NCBI GenBank assembly: GCA_036872755.1
Contig: JAVHNS010000002.1
Location: forward strand, 2,356,001 to 2,420,000
DNA length: 64,000 nt
From: Orbilia blumenaviensis
Taxonomy: Eukaryota; Ascomycota; Orbiliomycetes; Orbiliales; Orbiliaceae
Reading direction: 5' to 3'
The notes under the pieces are model-generated. The model saw only the letters and a list, made by a program, of their open reading frames with translations, was not told the origin of the DNA and searched no databases. The position numbers and the translations under genes are program-made. This document shows positions 33,069 through 44,691 of the stretch, piece after piece; position 1 is the stretch's first letter, and each line of letters begins with the position of its first letter.

Positions 33069-36000
33069 TTAAAAGCTGCCCATACTAATCCAGGCACTCA
33101 TAAACCCCAACCGCTTGCCCATATCGCTATGCATAAACTTCACAAACTCTTGCTCACTAATCCTTCCAGGACCACCTCTAATAGCCATCTCCTCCCTAAC
33201 TGTTGCCAACGGATCCCTCGCCGAAACTGAAGCTAAAGCAGCAGATTCCCGTCTGGCGTCCAAAGAAGGTGAAGAAGCCGCTGAGTTCTGTGAAGTCAAA
33301 TCTGCGGAATCATCTAACACCGAAAACGGATTTTCCGGATCTCTATGCAGGTTATGATGGTGAGGCCGAGGAGCCGAGGGGGGCGACGAAGACGACGCCT
33401 TATCGATGTTTTCCTTATTCTCATCGTTGGACGGCTTCGGTCGCTCCCTCTCCTCCTCTGCCCTTCCCTGCAAATCTGCATTATTAGGAGATAAACCAGC
33501 AGACATCAAAACCTCCAATCCACCCTTCTCCTTCGGCAAAAACAGTGAATCAAGCATTTCGTTGATCCCCTGTTCGACAACTTGACACAGTATTTCCCTG
33601 CCTACATCCTCCTCCCTCTCCAACCCTCTACTAACAGCTGGCTTCTTCCTCTTCACAAAGTCATCCCCGTAATCGTCGTCATCGCTACCTTCATCGTCCG
33701 ATTTATAGTAATCTTCCAAGTAGTAGAGCTTCAACTCCTCTTTCATCGGACGACGAATGGGATCCTTAAGCCCACTTGTCCAGTCGTCTGGGAGATCGAA
33801 AGATGACGAACCGAACTGGGGTTCAAAGTTCGGAGCAGGAATAACGTAGGATCCTGGTGATGCGTTGACGGGTTCTGGGTCTTCGATAGGGTCTTCACGA
33901 GGCGGGGCAGGTGTTGCCACCCGTTCGATTACCGTGTCTGGGATATGATCTTCTTCTTCTTCCACTACCTCCTCTTCTTCCTCTTCCTCCTCCTCCTCCT
34001 CCTCGCCCCCCTCTTCTCCTTCCACAGGCTCTAGCCCCTGCTCCTCTTCTTGAGCTGGTTCATCTTCCCGTGGTTCCTCTTCGCAGTCGTTTGTATCTTC
34101 AGTCGGAGGCTCAGTGGTCGACAGCGGCTCTACTGTAACCTCCCCTCTATCATGCGCCTCCATAATCCTGTTCAAATCATGGATCATATCATCCATGCTA
34201 TCTGTGCTCCTGTTCAGAACATTGATCATATCCTCAACACTATCCATATTCCTTCCATCCCTAAGATTTCCAAAATTCGCAGTTCTCATATTATCAACGA
34301 TTTGTCCGAAATTGTCCCGGGTTTCGCGTGATAGCTCTAGCAGGGTTTCGTCAATGACTCCGGTAGCCGCCTGTCTCCCAAGCTCTCGAATCATAGCTCT
34401 CGCGTTCTCGACCCGTCGGATGGTATTAACTACTTCCTCAACGCCTTCAGGCTGGTCCAGAAGAAGAGAGTCTCTATTCTGTGGGTTCCGTAGTAATTCG
34501 GCGCCGTCGTCCAGAATCTCCCTTAATCTTGTTTCCCGCCCCGAAGACTCGGTATTCCCGTTCGTATTTCCCGTAGTGCTAGCAACGCTGTTCACCTGTC
34601 CATGTTCCTGTACCTGCCGTCTCAACCGCTCTGCAGCCCTTTGGTTCCTCCTCGCCATCCTCTCTCGCGAAGTATCTCTCATATGCCTCTGCAGCGCATT
34701 GGCCATAGTCTCGTTCCTCCGTCCTAGTTCATTCCCATCAGGGTTCAGCGCATCACGGTCGATATCATTAATCTCCTCGTTGAGAGTCTTAACTAATCTT
34801 GCTTCATCCGCATGCGGAATCGCCGCTGAGAATGCAGCTGATAGCGGCTGCGACCCGTGAATTACATTCTGCGCCTGCGTTGACTCCATCATGTCGTCTT
34901 CCACACCGGCAATGAGGTCCTTGACGAGATCCTTCTGCAAAGCATAGTAGGCCCTGAACATTTTCAGAACATCTTTGCGTTCTATATAACCGTCGTTATC
35001 GAGGTCATAAGCTCGGAAGGTCCGACGGAACTTTTCCGTCATATTGGCGGTTGTTGGGAGAGGTTTTCTGGTCTTGATGTGGAGACCCTTGACGAATTCT
35101 TCGAAGCCGATGAGACCATTCCCATCAGTGTCAAAGAAAGCGAACATGCGGTCGTAGATCAAGTTAGGCGGAGGCGGCCGAAGGTGGTTGTTTGGGACGA
35201 AGCACTTGTCGAATGTCTTCCGGTCGATACCGCCACCCAGGCCATTCGGATCGTCTGGGAACTCGGTTGCGGCAAGACATTTGAACTGTTCGTAGAGAGC
35301 CTCAATTTCTGGCGGGTCAAAGCATGTTTCCTTCGTAAACCTCTTCAATGCTTCAGGCGGGACGCTAACAGCCATGATATTCGGTTTTCCGGGGTATACC
35401 GGCTGCTGTGTCTTCTGAGGACTCCCCAAGAACGGAGCCGGTATCCTGACCTTATAGAACAGGTGAGTTTTCGGATGAATATCCTGTGCCTCGCAGGACT
35501 CGCAGAGGTCGAAGTCTATACAGTTCGAGCAACGATATCGGACGCCACGGATGGGCATGGCACTGCATAAGTTGCAGGTGACACCCCTATGGACATAACC
35601 CTGCTGTTTTGCTTGGTCTTCTGCTATCAGGTACAACAATTGCAGGACGTTTTGGTTCTCCTGGACATCCTTTGGTTCCCGGTCGTATGAGAAGTCGCTC
35701 TCGCCGCCGTCTTCCCGGTTCCCACGGGCAGCTACGCCGGCATTATTAAGCATGGTGGTTATGGCTTCATCATTAGGCAAAGATATGGGATCTACTGAGG
35801 GGATGGCATTTCTGGCGAATTCATCGCTAAGAGGGAGGGTTCCGTCGAGCCGAAGGAGAGCTTCGGCGGTCGCATTGGCGTGGTTTTGGTCGGCTGCAGC
35901 ATTGACATTATTGATATTAGGGCTGGTGGTAGTGGTCGTGGTCGTGGTCGTGCCGTTGGCGTTGCTGAACGATTGAAGACGGTTCCGTTGACGTTGGGCG

Positions 36001-36158
36001 TTCCGACGACGAAGCTGCTTCGGCTTCTTCTTTGGGGGAGAAGTATAGATATGGTGGAGGTGGAGGACGCCGAGAGCGACGATGACGCCGGTGATGATGA
36101 GGATTTGAGGGTAGTAGCGGGAGAGGGAGCTGGTTCGGGAGGACATGGCGGTATTCAT
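33069..36158 (-). CDS. membrane-anchored ZZ zinc-finger and EF-hand protein
   Basis: Single exon, 1029 aa from ATG 36158; a second Met five residues in (36146) is an equally good start. A membrane segment follows the N-terminus (ILIITGVIVALGVLHL), then a basic stretch. A ZZ-type zinc finger lies around residues 190-240 (CNLCSAMPIRGVRYRC, CIDFDLCESC, then the His pair region HPKTH). Two EF-hands follow: FFDTDGNGLIGFEEF and YDLDNDGYIERKD, both with good Ca-binding Asp/Asn/Glu spacing. The C-terminal half is largely disordered, with a long Glu run (about residue 740) and Ser/Pro-rich segments. ZZ domains often bind protein N-termini or SUMO, and EF-hands sense calcium. The fungal family is conserved but its role is not established. 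The gene is divergent from ERV14. Confidence 0.88.
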   Translation of the reverse strand: MNTAMSSRTSSLSRYYPQILIITGVIVALGVLHLHHIYTSPPKKKPKQLRRRNAQRQRNRLQSFSNANGTTTTTTTTTSPNINNVNAAADQNHANATAEALLRLDGTLPLSDEFARNAIPSVDPISLPNDEAITTMLNNAGVAARGNREDGGESDFSYDREPKDVQENQNVLQLLYLIAEDQAKQQGYVHRGVTCNLCSAMPIRGVRYRCSNCIDFDLCESCEAQDIHPKTHLFYKVRIPAPFLGSPQKTQQPVYPGKPNIMAVSVPPEALKRFTKETCFDPPEIEALYEQFKCLAATEFPDDPNGLGGGIDRKTFDKCFVPNNHLRPPPPNLIYDRMFAFFDTDGNGLIGFEEFVKGLHIKTRKPLPTTANMTEKFRRTFRAYDLDNDGYIERKDVLKMFRAYYALQKDLVKDLIAGVEDDMMESTQAQNVIHGSQPLSAAFSAAIPHADEARLVKTLNEEINDIDRDALNPDGNELGRRNETMANALQRHMRDTSRERMARRNQRAAERLRRQVQEHGQVNSVASTTGNTNGNTESSGRETRLREILDDGAELLRNPQNRDSLLLDQPEGVEEVVNTIRRVENARAMIRELGRQAATGVIDETLLELSRETRDNFGQIVDNMRTANFGNLRDGRNMDSVEDMINVLNRSTDSMDDMIHDLNRIMEAHDRGEVTVEPLSTTEPPTEDTNDCEEEPREDEPAQEEEQGLEPVEGEEGGEEEEEEEEEEEEVVEEEEDHIPDTVIERVATPAPPREDPIEDPEPVNASPGSYVIPAPNFEPQFGSSSFDLPDDWTSGLKDPIRRPMKEELKLYYLEDYYKSDDEGSDDDDYGDDFVKRKKPAVSRGLEREEDVGREILCQVVEQGINEMLDSLFLPKEKGGLEVLMSAGLSPNNADLQGRAEEERERPKPSNDENKENIDKASSSSPPSAPRPHHHNLHRDPENPFSVLDDSADLTSQNSAASSPSLDARRESAALASVSARDPLATVREEMAIRGGPGRISEQEFVKFMHSDMGKRLGFMSAWISMGSF

Positions 36159-36250
36159 TTCGATATTCGACTATATACCTAGGTAGCTACTTGAATCGTT
36201 AAGTGATAGGCTAGGTATGCTGTCAAGTACTCAGGAAAGCACTTCAGTAA

Positions 36251-36270
36251 GTAGGTAGGTAGGTAGGTAG
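36251..36270. repeat. GTAG tetranucleotide repeat
   Basis: Five perfect GTAG units. Confidence 0.9.
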
Positions 36271-36305
36271 CAAGCAAGCAGTGGTGAATTAAGGAGCTGG
36301 CCGAG

Positions 36306-36329
36306 GATGATGATGATGATGATGATGAT
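36306..36329. repeat. GAT trinucleotide repeat
   Basis: Eight perfect GAT units in non-coding DNA. Confidence 0.9.
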
Positions 36330-37130
36330 TAAGGTGCTCAGGGGAGGAGGATTGGAGGGGGTACACGGCCCATCCTGTGTTCAAGGAGGGAACAGGTGTA
36401 CCAGAGCTAATACTCCCAACTTGCAGACTCAAACTCCTCAACGATCGAACTACTCAATTGATTAAGGAAGCAGTTCGGTTGATTAGGTAAGTAGTATTGA
36501 CGGTTGAGGTGGGGGAAAAGTGTCAACAAGAAAGAATGAAAGTAAAGTACAGAATAACGACCGCGTGGAGAATGACAGGTGTTGGAAGTGGAGTGAGCTA
36601 TTGTTAAACGTTTGCGGTTGGAGGTTTGAAGTTCGGGATGGAAAGCGTGGTTTCGCGTGGGGTGAGAGAGAGTTGTATGTGTGTCGGACCGGGGTTGCAT
36701 GATTGGCGGATCCCCCGGTTGATCAACTGTGTTGCCAAGATCGGCACCCGGGGAATTTGAGACTGATTTCTGTCTCTCGGGGAAAGGGTACACAGGACAC
36801 AGTATGCATGGCAATGGCAATGGCACCACATCTCTGCTGTTCAGTCAGGTACAAGTTTCGAGTATCTGCTTAGTAATACACCCAAGGTAAAGGCTTATGT
36901 AGTATGCCCCACAATTAGCCGTTGTACAGATGCAGGACCGGTGTAGACGGGATGCGCATACTCTCTTTAGTAAATGTAGATGTTACAGGTTGTGCTTGTC
37001 TCAAGCTTATCGCGGGCAGGTATCGATAGAGCCAGAGCCAGAGCCAAAGTTGCAGTCAGAGGGAGAAATGTTGTGTGTGTGGGTGCGTGTGTGGTGCGTG
37101 CTATGATATCACCAAGGATCATTAACCAGC

Positions 37131-37163
37131 AGGCACAGGACAGGCACAGGACAGGACAGGCAC
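37131..37163. repeat. short tandem repeat (GGCACAGGACA type)
   Basis: Imperfect tandem copies of an 11-nt unit mixed with a GGACA pentamer, in non-coding DNA. Confidence 0.75.
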
Positions 37164-38007
37164 ATGCAACCACATTTATCATATCGTACACTATCAAAGC
37201 AGAGCACGACAAGCAGCCTGACTAATCCTGATCCCGATACTGACTGATCCCAAGCACTGAGCACTGGGACGGTATAGATTAGATTACCCTGCGAATCGAA
37301 TGACGAGGAACAGGCTACGTAGTACACTTTTAAATCTTTCCCTTCCTCTGGTTCCTGTTCTTCGACCCTCTGCCATTACGACCACTACTACCACTGCTAC
37401 CACCACAACTACATCATCGTTATCACCATCTGCATCACCACAACTATAATATAGTAGTATATACAACTATTGACGCTAGCTAATAGTAATATTGTTTTCT
37501 AACATCCTTATTCCAGAGGAAGAGGAAAGAGAAGGTACAATAGATACTTATTCACTTAGTACTTGGTATCTTCCTCTCTATCACGAGCTTGAAGCTACCT
37601 AGGCTAGCTCTCTCTCTCTCTCCTCTTCTTTCCTTCCTTCCTTTTTCCTGCTCAAACTCCACCACACGCAAAAATCCCAATTCCGCCACAACCACAACCA
37701 AAACCACTACCAACTCCAACCACAACGACAGCCTCGAGTCCGCTCCCGCTACCACCACCACTTCCAACCTCTCACCTCCCCACCCCCCCTCGCAGTACCC
37801 TCTCCCACCCGGCGACTCGACTTCACCGTCCCGTCTCGAATACCGGATATTACTAATAGTACCTAACCATCCAATCACACCTCTCCCCCACCTTGGGACG
37901 TAAAAAAAAAACCGAGACCGGAAAGAACAGACAGGAATCTATAAAGCGAAAAATCGCAAGTGACCGAGAACAGAGACAGAGAAAGAGAGACCAAAACTAC
38001 CGCCAAA

Positions 38008-38166
38008 ATGACCGGCGAATCGTGGCTATATCTCCTCGCAGTCCTGCTAAACGCAGTCAACCTCTTCCTACAGGTCTTCTTCACTATCATGTAAAACGCC
38101 CTTCCCTTTCCCCTCACACGTACACGCGACTAGCTGTCGTATACGTATTATCAAACTACATATACA

Positions 38167-38221
<55 letters not shown>

Positions 38222-38742
38222 CCATGCAGATAGCTAACATCAGGCATATTTGGTATATAGGTACTCTGATCTCGAATGCGACTATATCAACCCTATCGAT
38301 CTCTGCAACCGTCTTAACTCCTACATCATCCCAGAAGCTGCCGTCCACGGTTTCCTCACCGCCCTGTTCCTTATCAACGGTTACTGGCTCGCTCTGGTTC
38401 TGAACCTGCCGCTCCTAGCCTTTAACGCGAAGAAGTCCGTTTTCCTCCAAAAATCCACCGTAATCAATGTAAATATACACAGCAGATACTAACCTTATCT
38501 TTTTCGATCTAGAATCCTGGATAACGCCCACCTACTCGACGCAACAGAAATCTTTAGGACATTAAATAAGCACAAGAAGGTATTTTTTTTCCCTATCTTC
38601 CATATCAAAAAACTCGATTAGAATGGGGGAAAAGCTAACCAGGAACAAAAAGGAATCATTCATCAAACTTGGTTTCCACCTTGTCATGTTCTTCTTCTAC
38701 CTCTACAGCATGATCGTAGCCCTCATCCGCGACGAGTCGTGA
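38008..38742 (+). CDS. erv14: ERV14/cornichon COPII cargo receptor
   Basis: Four exons in phase: 38008-38090, 38261-38434, 38513-38579 and 38653-38742 (137 aa; yeast Erv14 is 138). It begins [20 protein letters not shown], continues with [20 protein letters not shown] and [16 protein letters not shown], and contains the hallmark [20 protein letters not shown]. It ends in a further hydrophobic segment. Cornichon proteins are small ER membrane receptors that load transmembrane cargo into COPII vesicles. Intron 1 contains an extreme homopolymer (14 T followed by 39 A). Confidence 0.95.
38167..38219. repeat. T14A39 homopolymer inside ERV14 intron 1
   Basis: Fourteen T followed directly by 39 A within the first intron of ERV14. 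The T and A runs can pair as a hairpin. Length errors in sequencing are likely for such a tract. Confidence 0.85.
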
Positions 38743-40031
38743 ACCGCTTCGCCGATCCGGAAGTTCCAGGACAGATTGAACAACGTCTAACCTACCCAAT
38801 TCTCACTTACCTCCAATCTATCTAAGAAACCATCTACAACCCGGATAAAAAAACATAGTAGCAAAAGAGGGAGTTAGGAAAACCGGGGGAGAAACACGAA
38901 AGTTATAACAAAGGAAGATAGTACAGCTTTATAAAGGTCTTTTTCAGTTTGTTTGGAGGAGCTTGAATCGCTTTTTTTTGGAAACGGGAGCGATAATTGG
39001 GGTAGTGATGATGGGTACTCTGGGAGCGCACGAATATCTATAAGTAATGAAAAACGAAGGAAAATTAGCAATGATAATGTGGTTGGATCTTTTCTTTTTG
39101 TGTAAAAAAGGCCTGCTGTTTCTTCTCCTCTGTTGTAACCCTTTTCCCCCTTCATTTTCTCTCTCGGACGGACTCCCTGGAACCCTCACCGGCGGCAAAA
39201 AAACCATCGACTATTTCAAAAGAAACGCGCGACTACTCACCTATTGAACCACCTACCTACCGACATGACACGACCAAACAAACAAAACGACTAATACCAC
39301 CTGCTACCTCATGTACCTACCTATCATTTTTCCACTTTTTTCTTCCTCTCTTTTCCTATGCTCTTTTTCTTTCTTTTTTTTTCTTTACCTTTTCTTTTAC
39401 TTCCTAGCCTGCATGTTAGATGTAACGTCTTTTATGAACCGGTTTTTTTTCTGTGTTCTTTCCTTTTTCTCCTTCCCTTCTTACTTTAATGTCTACTGGT
39501 ATTTTCAAATCAAGGGTATTAAAATATTTTTCCTCTTCTGGGGTTATAGTTGCGGCCGAGTGGTGTCCAGATACGAGATTGACCGGCTTATCCTACGATT
39601 TCTCTATAGAATCTTTCATGAAGGTATATGGCGTGCGATACCCGACAGAAACCTTCACGATCAGACGTCTAGCCAGACCAGACCCAAAGCAAAGCGAAGA
39701 AAAGAAAACAGTTTAAAAAAAGCTGATAGTACCGTCTGAATTCTTTCTTCTTTCTTTTAAAAAAAATATGCACAGTTCTGAATAATACGCGACAGGAGCA
39801 GTAGTATTTCCACAAGAATGTAACTTCCGCCCCGCCGCTATCTCACCCTCTCATAAAAGACAGACAGAACGAAAGAGAGAAAGACCGAATATGTAAATCA
39901 GCCCCTCCTTTTCGAAAAGATGCATATGCCATATCGATCGATAATAGAATCGTTGACATCACCTTCCAACCAAGAATAAAAAGATCGAGAGCTATAAAAG
40001 AAGGAGAAAGTATGAAGTTAAAGAAAGGGAT
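38743..40031. other. convergent intergenic, ERV14 / NMT1
   Basis: 1.3 kb between the 3' ends of ERV14 and NMT1. It contains strongly T/C-rich sequence around 39330-39480, which produces a Phe/Leu/Ser-rich open frame without motifs. Terminators of both genes must lie here. No gene seen. Confidence 0.5.
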
Positions 40032-42023
40032 CTACAGCATAACCATCCCGATTCCACTTCCGAACTTCTCATCCAGGCCCATCTTATTATTCATCCCCCC
40101 GGCAATCGGCGCCGTCCTATAATTATACAAGTAATAATGCAACTGCCCATCTCCAGCCCCAAACTTCTGATCTCCCAAAAACAGCACATTATCCAACAAC
40201 GTCAACGCGTTGAAGACGTCGAAGTTCATCTTCTTGGCTTCGATGAGTCCATCTTGCATTAAGTCGTTCAATCGCTTTTTTAACGCGGCTTTCATGGCAT
40301 CGTTGTCCTTGTGGCTGGCGAAGGCGGTTTCGGAGGCATAGTAGAAGAGGTAGGCGGCTTTGATCATGCCGTGTTTGGCGTTGTTGATGACTGAGGATTC
40401 GAGGCAGTAGAAGTTGAAGAAGTCGGTGACTTTGTGAGTTTGTGGGTCCTGTTTTCATCTTATTAGTATCTCCTTCCTCATACCTCTCTCGTTGTTTTGG
40501 TGGGTTATATAATACCTCAACGACGTATGTCCAGATAACTCTGTCCTCATCCTTCTCGCCGCCCTTATGCAAGAACCAATGCTCAATCTCGGCCTCATCA
40601 AAGACAGGCGCCATGTCAAACCTCGCCAAATACTTATCCAACAAAACCTTCACCTCAGCAACATCCTTCGTCTCCATAAGTCTCAACCCAGGGACCTTCG
40701 TCTCCGACGGCAGGGCATACTTCGTAATCTGCTTGGCACGGGTGCTATTCGGCGGCATCGGTGAAAACCCAACTTCGTGGAGTTTCAACCAATCCAGACT
40801 ACGATGATAGTATCTACAGCTGCTGATAGGAGTAGGAAGAACAGCACCACCGGTGTATAGAGCCTGCCAGATTCCTTCGACGTTGCAACGACGGGTGACC
40901 TCGCGGATGAGTACCGGTGCGAGACGCTTGTTGCGCAGTTTCTTGTGGATGCAGAGGAAGTTGACTTCGGAGCAGTTCAGGGTTGCGGCGCGGACTTTGA
41001 GGGTTAGGGGGATGGCGGAGATGAAGGCGACAAGACGGTTGCTGGTTTTTACGCGGACACCGACGTGCCAGTTCGCCTTCCAGCCTGGAGGCTTTAGGGC
41101 CCTGTTGTGTCACCGATATTGTTTTTAGCATATTATCCCTAGGCCCTCATAGAGATTGTAGTAAAAAGAAGGTACTGACCATTTGAAGAAAGCCGGAGAG
41201 TAGGCGAACCGGAACATAGCCTCGTCGTCTTCGACATAATGGCCGTTGAGAAGAGTGTAGACCTCCTTAAGCTAGATTCCCCCAAAAGCTAAGTCAGAAT
41301 AAAAACCTACCAAGGGTAGATTGTAGATAGATAGATAAACAAACCTCCTCCTCATTATCAAGATCAACGGTGCACCATGTGAAATCGTCAAGGAGCTGTG
41401 CAGGTTCCTTAGGAACCAACTCAGGATCTCCCTTCTTGATCTCTCCTTCTTCTTGCTGCTTCGCGGCGTCGTCGTCTGGGATATCGCAAGGAGAGCGATT
41501 AGTTATTCTATCTACAAATCTGGAAGTAGTATAGAGAGAGGAAGGGCATACCGAATCGTGGAACGGGCTGGGTCTGCCAGAACTTGTAGCTAGCCATGTC
41601 TTTCGCGTTCTTGCCGGTAGCCTACATATTACCAACATCTCATTATCAGCAAATACTCTCTCCATCTTCTCAATCACAAATAGAAATAAACTCAGGAAAT
41701 GATATCCGAACAAGAGGGATATTAAAAAAGAGTGAGAGGGAAAGAGGGAAACTCACCATTCCAGCCAATAGTTCTCCAAGCTTCATAGTCTCCAACATCT
41801 TCTGAACCGTAGCGGGATCCTTACCCTGCGTCTCAGCTCTCAAACCCGGATTCATCTTAATGATCTGATCCATTGTCTTCCTATCCAGCTTCCCGACGGG
41901 TTGCGACATATCCACCCCGGGAACCACGGATTCTGCAGCTGCTTGTGCGGCGGAGCTACTGCTCTCCTCGGCTGCTGAAGGAGGGGCAGCCGTGTCCTCC
42001 ACGATCTTGGATTCTTCGGCCAT
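40032..42023 (-). CDS. nmt1: glycylpeptide N-tetradecanoyltransferase (NMT)
   Basis: Multi-exon minus-strand gene starting [16 protein letters not shown] (42023) and ending GSGIGMVML at the stop at 40032. Family sequence runs throughout: [114 protein letters not shown] and [18 protein letters not shown]. The C-terminal Leu carboxylate acts as the catalytic base in this family, and the VML end agrees with that. The enzyme transfers myristate from myristoyl-CoA to N-terminal glycines (Arf, G-alpha and others) at ribosomes and in the cytosol. It is essential in the fungi examined. Exon joins in the middle were read by eye. Confidence 0.94.
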
Positions 42024-43243
42024 TATTCGTTTTGTTCGGTTTTATTGGTTTCGTTAATCAATTGATGGAAGAAGTTAAGTGGTAAAAAGGATAAGAAGAG
42101 ATAGACAAATTCGGTAATTTAGAAAGTGTGGAGAAGAAGAAGAAGAAGAAGAAGGGAGGTAGAAGAAGAGGAAGGAGAAGAAGAAGAAGGTGGGTTGGTT
42201 GTGTGTGGGTTGTGGTATATTTGTGGGGAACAAGGCCCGGAAATTGTTGTTTGTATGCGCCGGATATACAAAAGGAACACGATTCAACAATTCGATACAG
42301 AAAAAAGTCGAGTCCAGTCGAGTCGTTGGTTACGTCGCACCCGTGCTACAACTGAGTCGTGCTACTTCCACTTACTTATATAAGTCCCGATGATATTATA
42401 GTATAGTGTAGTATGGTAAATAATAACTGCGAAACGAGGCTATTACTTCGATAGTGGGGTCACCATCCAGGCACGGCACATGATCAGATACTTCTTTGCG
42501 TACCTCTAAATTACCTACTCCCAGCTACTTACCAAGGTAACAGGTAAGAAAGTATCCTAACAATCCACAGAAGCTCTGCTCTGGTGAGAGAGAGAGAGGC
42601 CACATAGACGTTCTGCTAAAATGGGTGCTACGGATAATATACGTACAGGAAACATGCCCTTTTTTGAAACAAGGCCGCGCGAAGAGTGTATGTAGTCGCT
42701 AGCTAAGCCCGAGCTTTGATTCTTTTTTGGAGCTCCCCCGGAAGCCTCGTTTGGGCCAACTCGGCTTTGGTTCCCGGAAACCGGGGTTTGGTGCTTCGTA
42801 TTTCCGGAGCCGGCGTGCACATCTCTAACAAGCTGTATTGTAGCCCTTGTCGGCTACTAGCAGATCTCGAATTAAACAAAAGGTCGGCGTATAGGGCCTT
42901 ATACTGTTTAGTACTTAAAAGAGGTAAGGTGAGTACTATAGGGTGTTCAGTAGTATAGTGTACCTACCTAGTTTAAAGAGTATATAAATCTAGTGACGCC
43001 TATACAGTTCTAACACGGACAGAGTAGTTAACAGGATACCTGGTACAAATAGCGGTATATAAAATAGAACAAAATAAAAATAAAATAAAATAGGACTTTT
43101 ATGCGCCGCTGAACCCCGCCCCAAATGCTAAGAACTCCAAACCGGGCATGACCATATCATATCATATCATAAAGAAGTAGGTATATAGAAGGCAGATAGG
43201 CCGGACCCAATGTAACACGAAATACTTAAAGGACGTGCGAGGC
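42024..43243. other. intergenic, NMT1 promoter and PNO1 3' region
   Basis: 1.2 kb. A GAA-rich tract near 42133-42190 lies in the NMT1 leader. ATATC repeats near 43145-43170 and AAAAT repeats near 43065-43095 lie toward PNO1. A GC-rich partly palindromic stretch sits at about 42730-42820. No gene seen. Confidence 0.45.
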
Positions 43244-44288
43244 TTAAAACCTTTCCTTCTGTCTGGCTGCCACGGTTCTCAGTGAGCCGTATACCTTGCC
43301 CTGTAATTCAAAAAAATTCCGTTAGTAATTTGAGTTACACGCGCAGAAGTTTTCAGATGCTTGTGACATACCGGTGGAGCACCCAAGATCAAGCTCACAA
43401 CTGCTTCTCTCGCCATTCTAATATTCTGGAAGGCACCAAGAATATGAATCTTAGAATCCGCTAACACAATCCTAGTCTTTGTCGCATTCTCAATGGCAAA
43501 TCTTGTCTTCCCGTCTTTGCCAGCAATACGTCCAATAGCTCTCGACAAATGCTCTCCTTGCAGAGTCTTCACATCCTTAATCTCGAACGTCTCGGTATAA
43601 AGCTCATCCAACCTCAACAGAGCGATCGCATCATCAATATCGAATCCCAGAGTGAAGACTTTTACGAAATCAGCGGCTTTTTGGAGGGCGCCTGGGTCTT
43701 CTGTTTTCTTCGAGCTACGGATTTCGACGGTTTTGGTGGCTAGGTTCATTCGGACTTCGACTTTGAGGTGCTCGACTAAGGGTTGGTAGATTTTGGGCCA
43801 GGCGGCTTTGAGTGGGGAGAAGCGGTGGGGTGGGACGGGAACTTTGCGGGTTTCTTGCTTGTGAAATCTTTCCTGAAAATATTGAAAAAGGTCCTTGTTA
43901 GTGGGATATTTCTCTCTTTCTTCTCGTTACCATTATGCGGGGTATTCATATATCAAGAAGAGGAAATTGCAAGCATACCGATTGTTTCGCAGGCTTGAAC
44001 ACTGGTCTTCCCTCTTCGTCTATCCGCATTTCTGTGTCCTCATGGACAGGATTTTCGGTGCTCTCGACAGCTGTGGAGAGAGTCTGGGCGGCGAGGGCAA
44101 TATCTTCGCTGGCTATTATTAACCGTTAGTATATTACTCATACAGTTCCTACATCGACACCTCCATCAGGAGGGTATCGACAGGGAACGCCAGTTGGTGG
44201 TTGGTATCTGATAGCTCATACCTTCGGACCACTGTGGGGCAGCCGACGGTTCCTCGACCGGCTTGATGAGAGCTGTTGGAGCTGGCAT
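43244..44288 (-). CDS. pno1: PNO1/DIM2 KH-domain ribosome assembly factor
   Basis: Four exons in phase on the minus strand: 44222-44288, 43979-44112, 43372-43872 and 43244-43300 (252 aa; yeast Pno1 is 274). The C-terminal KH region reads VEVRMNLATKTVEIRSSKKT, FTLGFDIDDAIALLRLDELY, LQGEHLSRAIGRIAGKDGKT and RMAREAVVSLILGAPP, ending GKVYGSLRTVAARQKERF. Pno1/Dim2 binds pre-18S rRNA near the 3' cleavage site in 90S and pre-40S particles and works with Nob1 and Dim1. The last 18 residues lie in a separate small exon. The gene shares a 403-bp promoter region with RMI1. Confidence 0.94.
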
Positions 44289-44691
44289 GGTGAATATTTC
44301 TAGCTGATGGTAGCGATTCTGACGGCGATTAAGTTCGTATGAGAGCGAATAGATAGGCAGTAGATGATTGTTCTGCGAAACTGTCTTGTGAAGTAATTCA
44401 AGTGCGACGGTATCGATTATGGTCTGAAGTTTTTTTTGTGGTTGGATTTGGATTGGATGAAGAAAAAAAAGTGAATGGGCGAATTAGTTGATTAGCAGGC
44501 AGGTTCTTTTTTTGGGTGGTCGCTGCTGAACAAACACCACCACCTTCTCCACGCAAACCACGTTCCACCAACCAACCAACAATGCTACTAGGTCCTTAAC
44601 ATCACGACAATGAGCTCCAGCATCATCAAATAAATACGGTCATATAAAGGGGGAAGCTAGGTTATAGGCATAGGCATAGGCATACCAAGGT
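44289..44691. promoter_or_regulatory. 403-bp bidirectional promoter, PNO1 / RMI1
   Basis: The two start codons face away from each other across 403 bp, so both promoters must be here or overlap. A T-rich tract lies near 44430, an A-run near 44462 and a CCAA-rich run near 44565-44580. No TATA element stands out. Confidence 0.6.

Larger units (their letters stand above)
36159..38007. other. divergent intergenic, ZZ/EF-hand gene / ERV14
   Basis: 1.85 kb holding two divergent promoters and several simple repeats: GTAG at 36251-36270, GAT at 36306-36329, a GGCACAGGACA-type tandem at 37131-37163, and CT/CCA-rich leader sequence from about 37570. The open frames here are low-complexity shadows. Confidence 0.5.

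Noticed and set aside
34114..34860. 248-codon plus-strand open frame
   Set aside because: Antisense shadow of the ZZ/EF-hand gene with no motif.
36407..36829. 140-codon minus-strand frame
   Set aside because: Low-complexity, no motif, located in the promoter region of the ZZ/EF-hand gene.
39311..39739. Phe/Leu/Ser-rich plus-strand frame
   Set aside because: Produced by a T/C-rich tract between two convergent genes; not a membrane-protein family.
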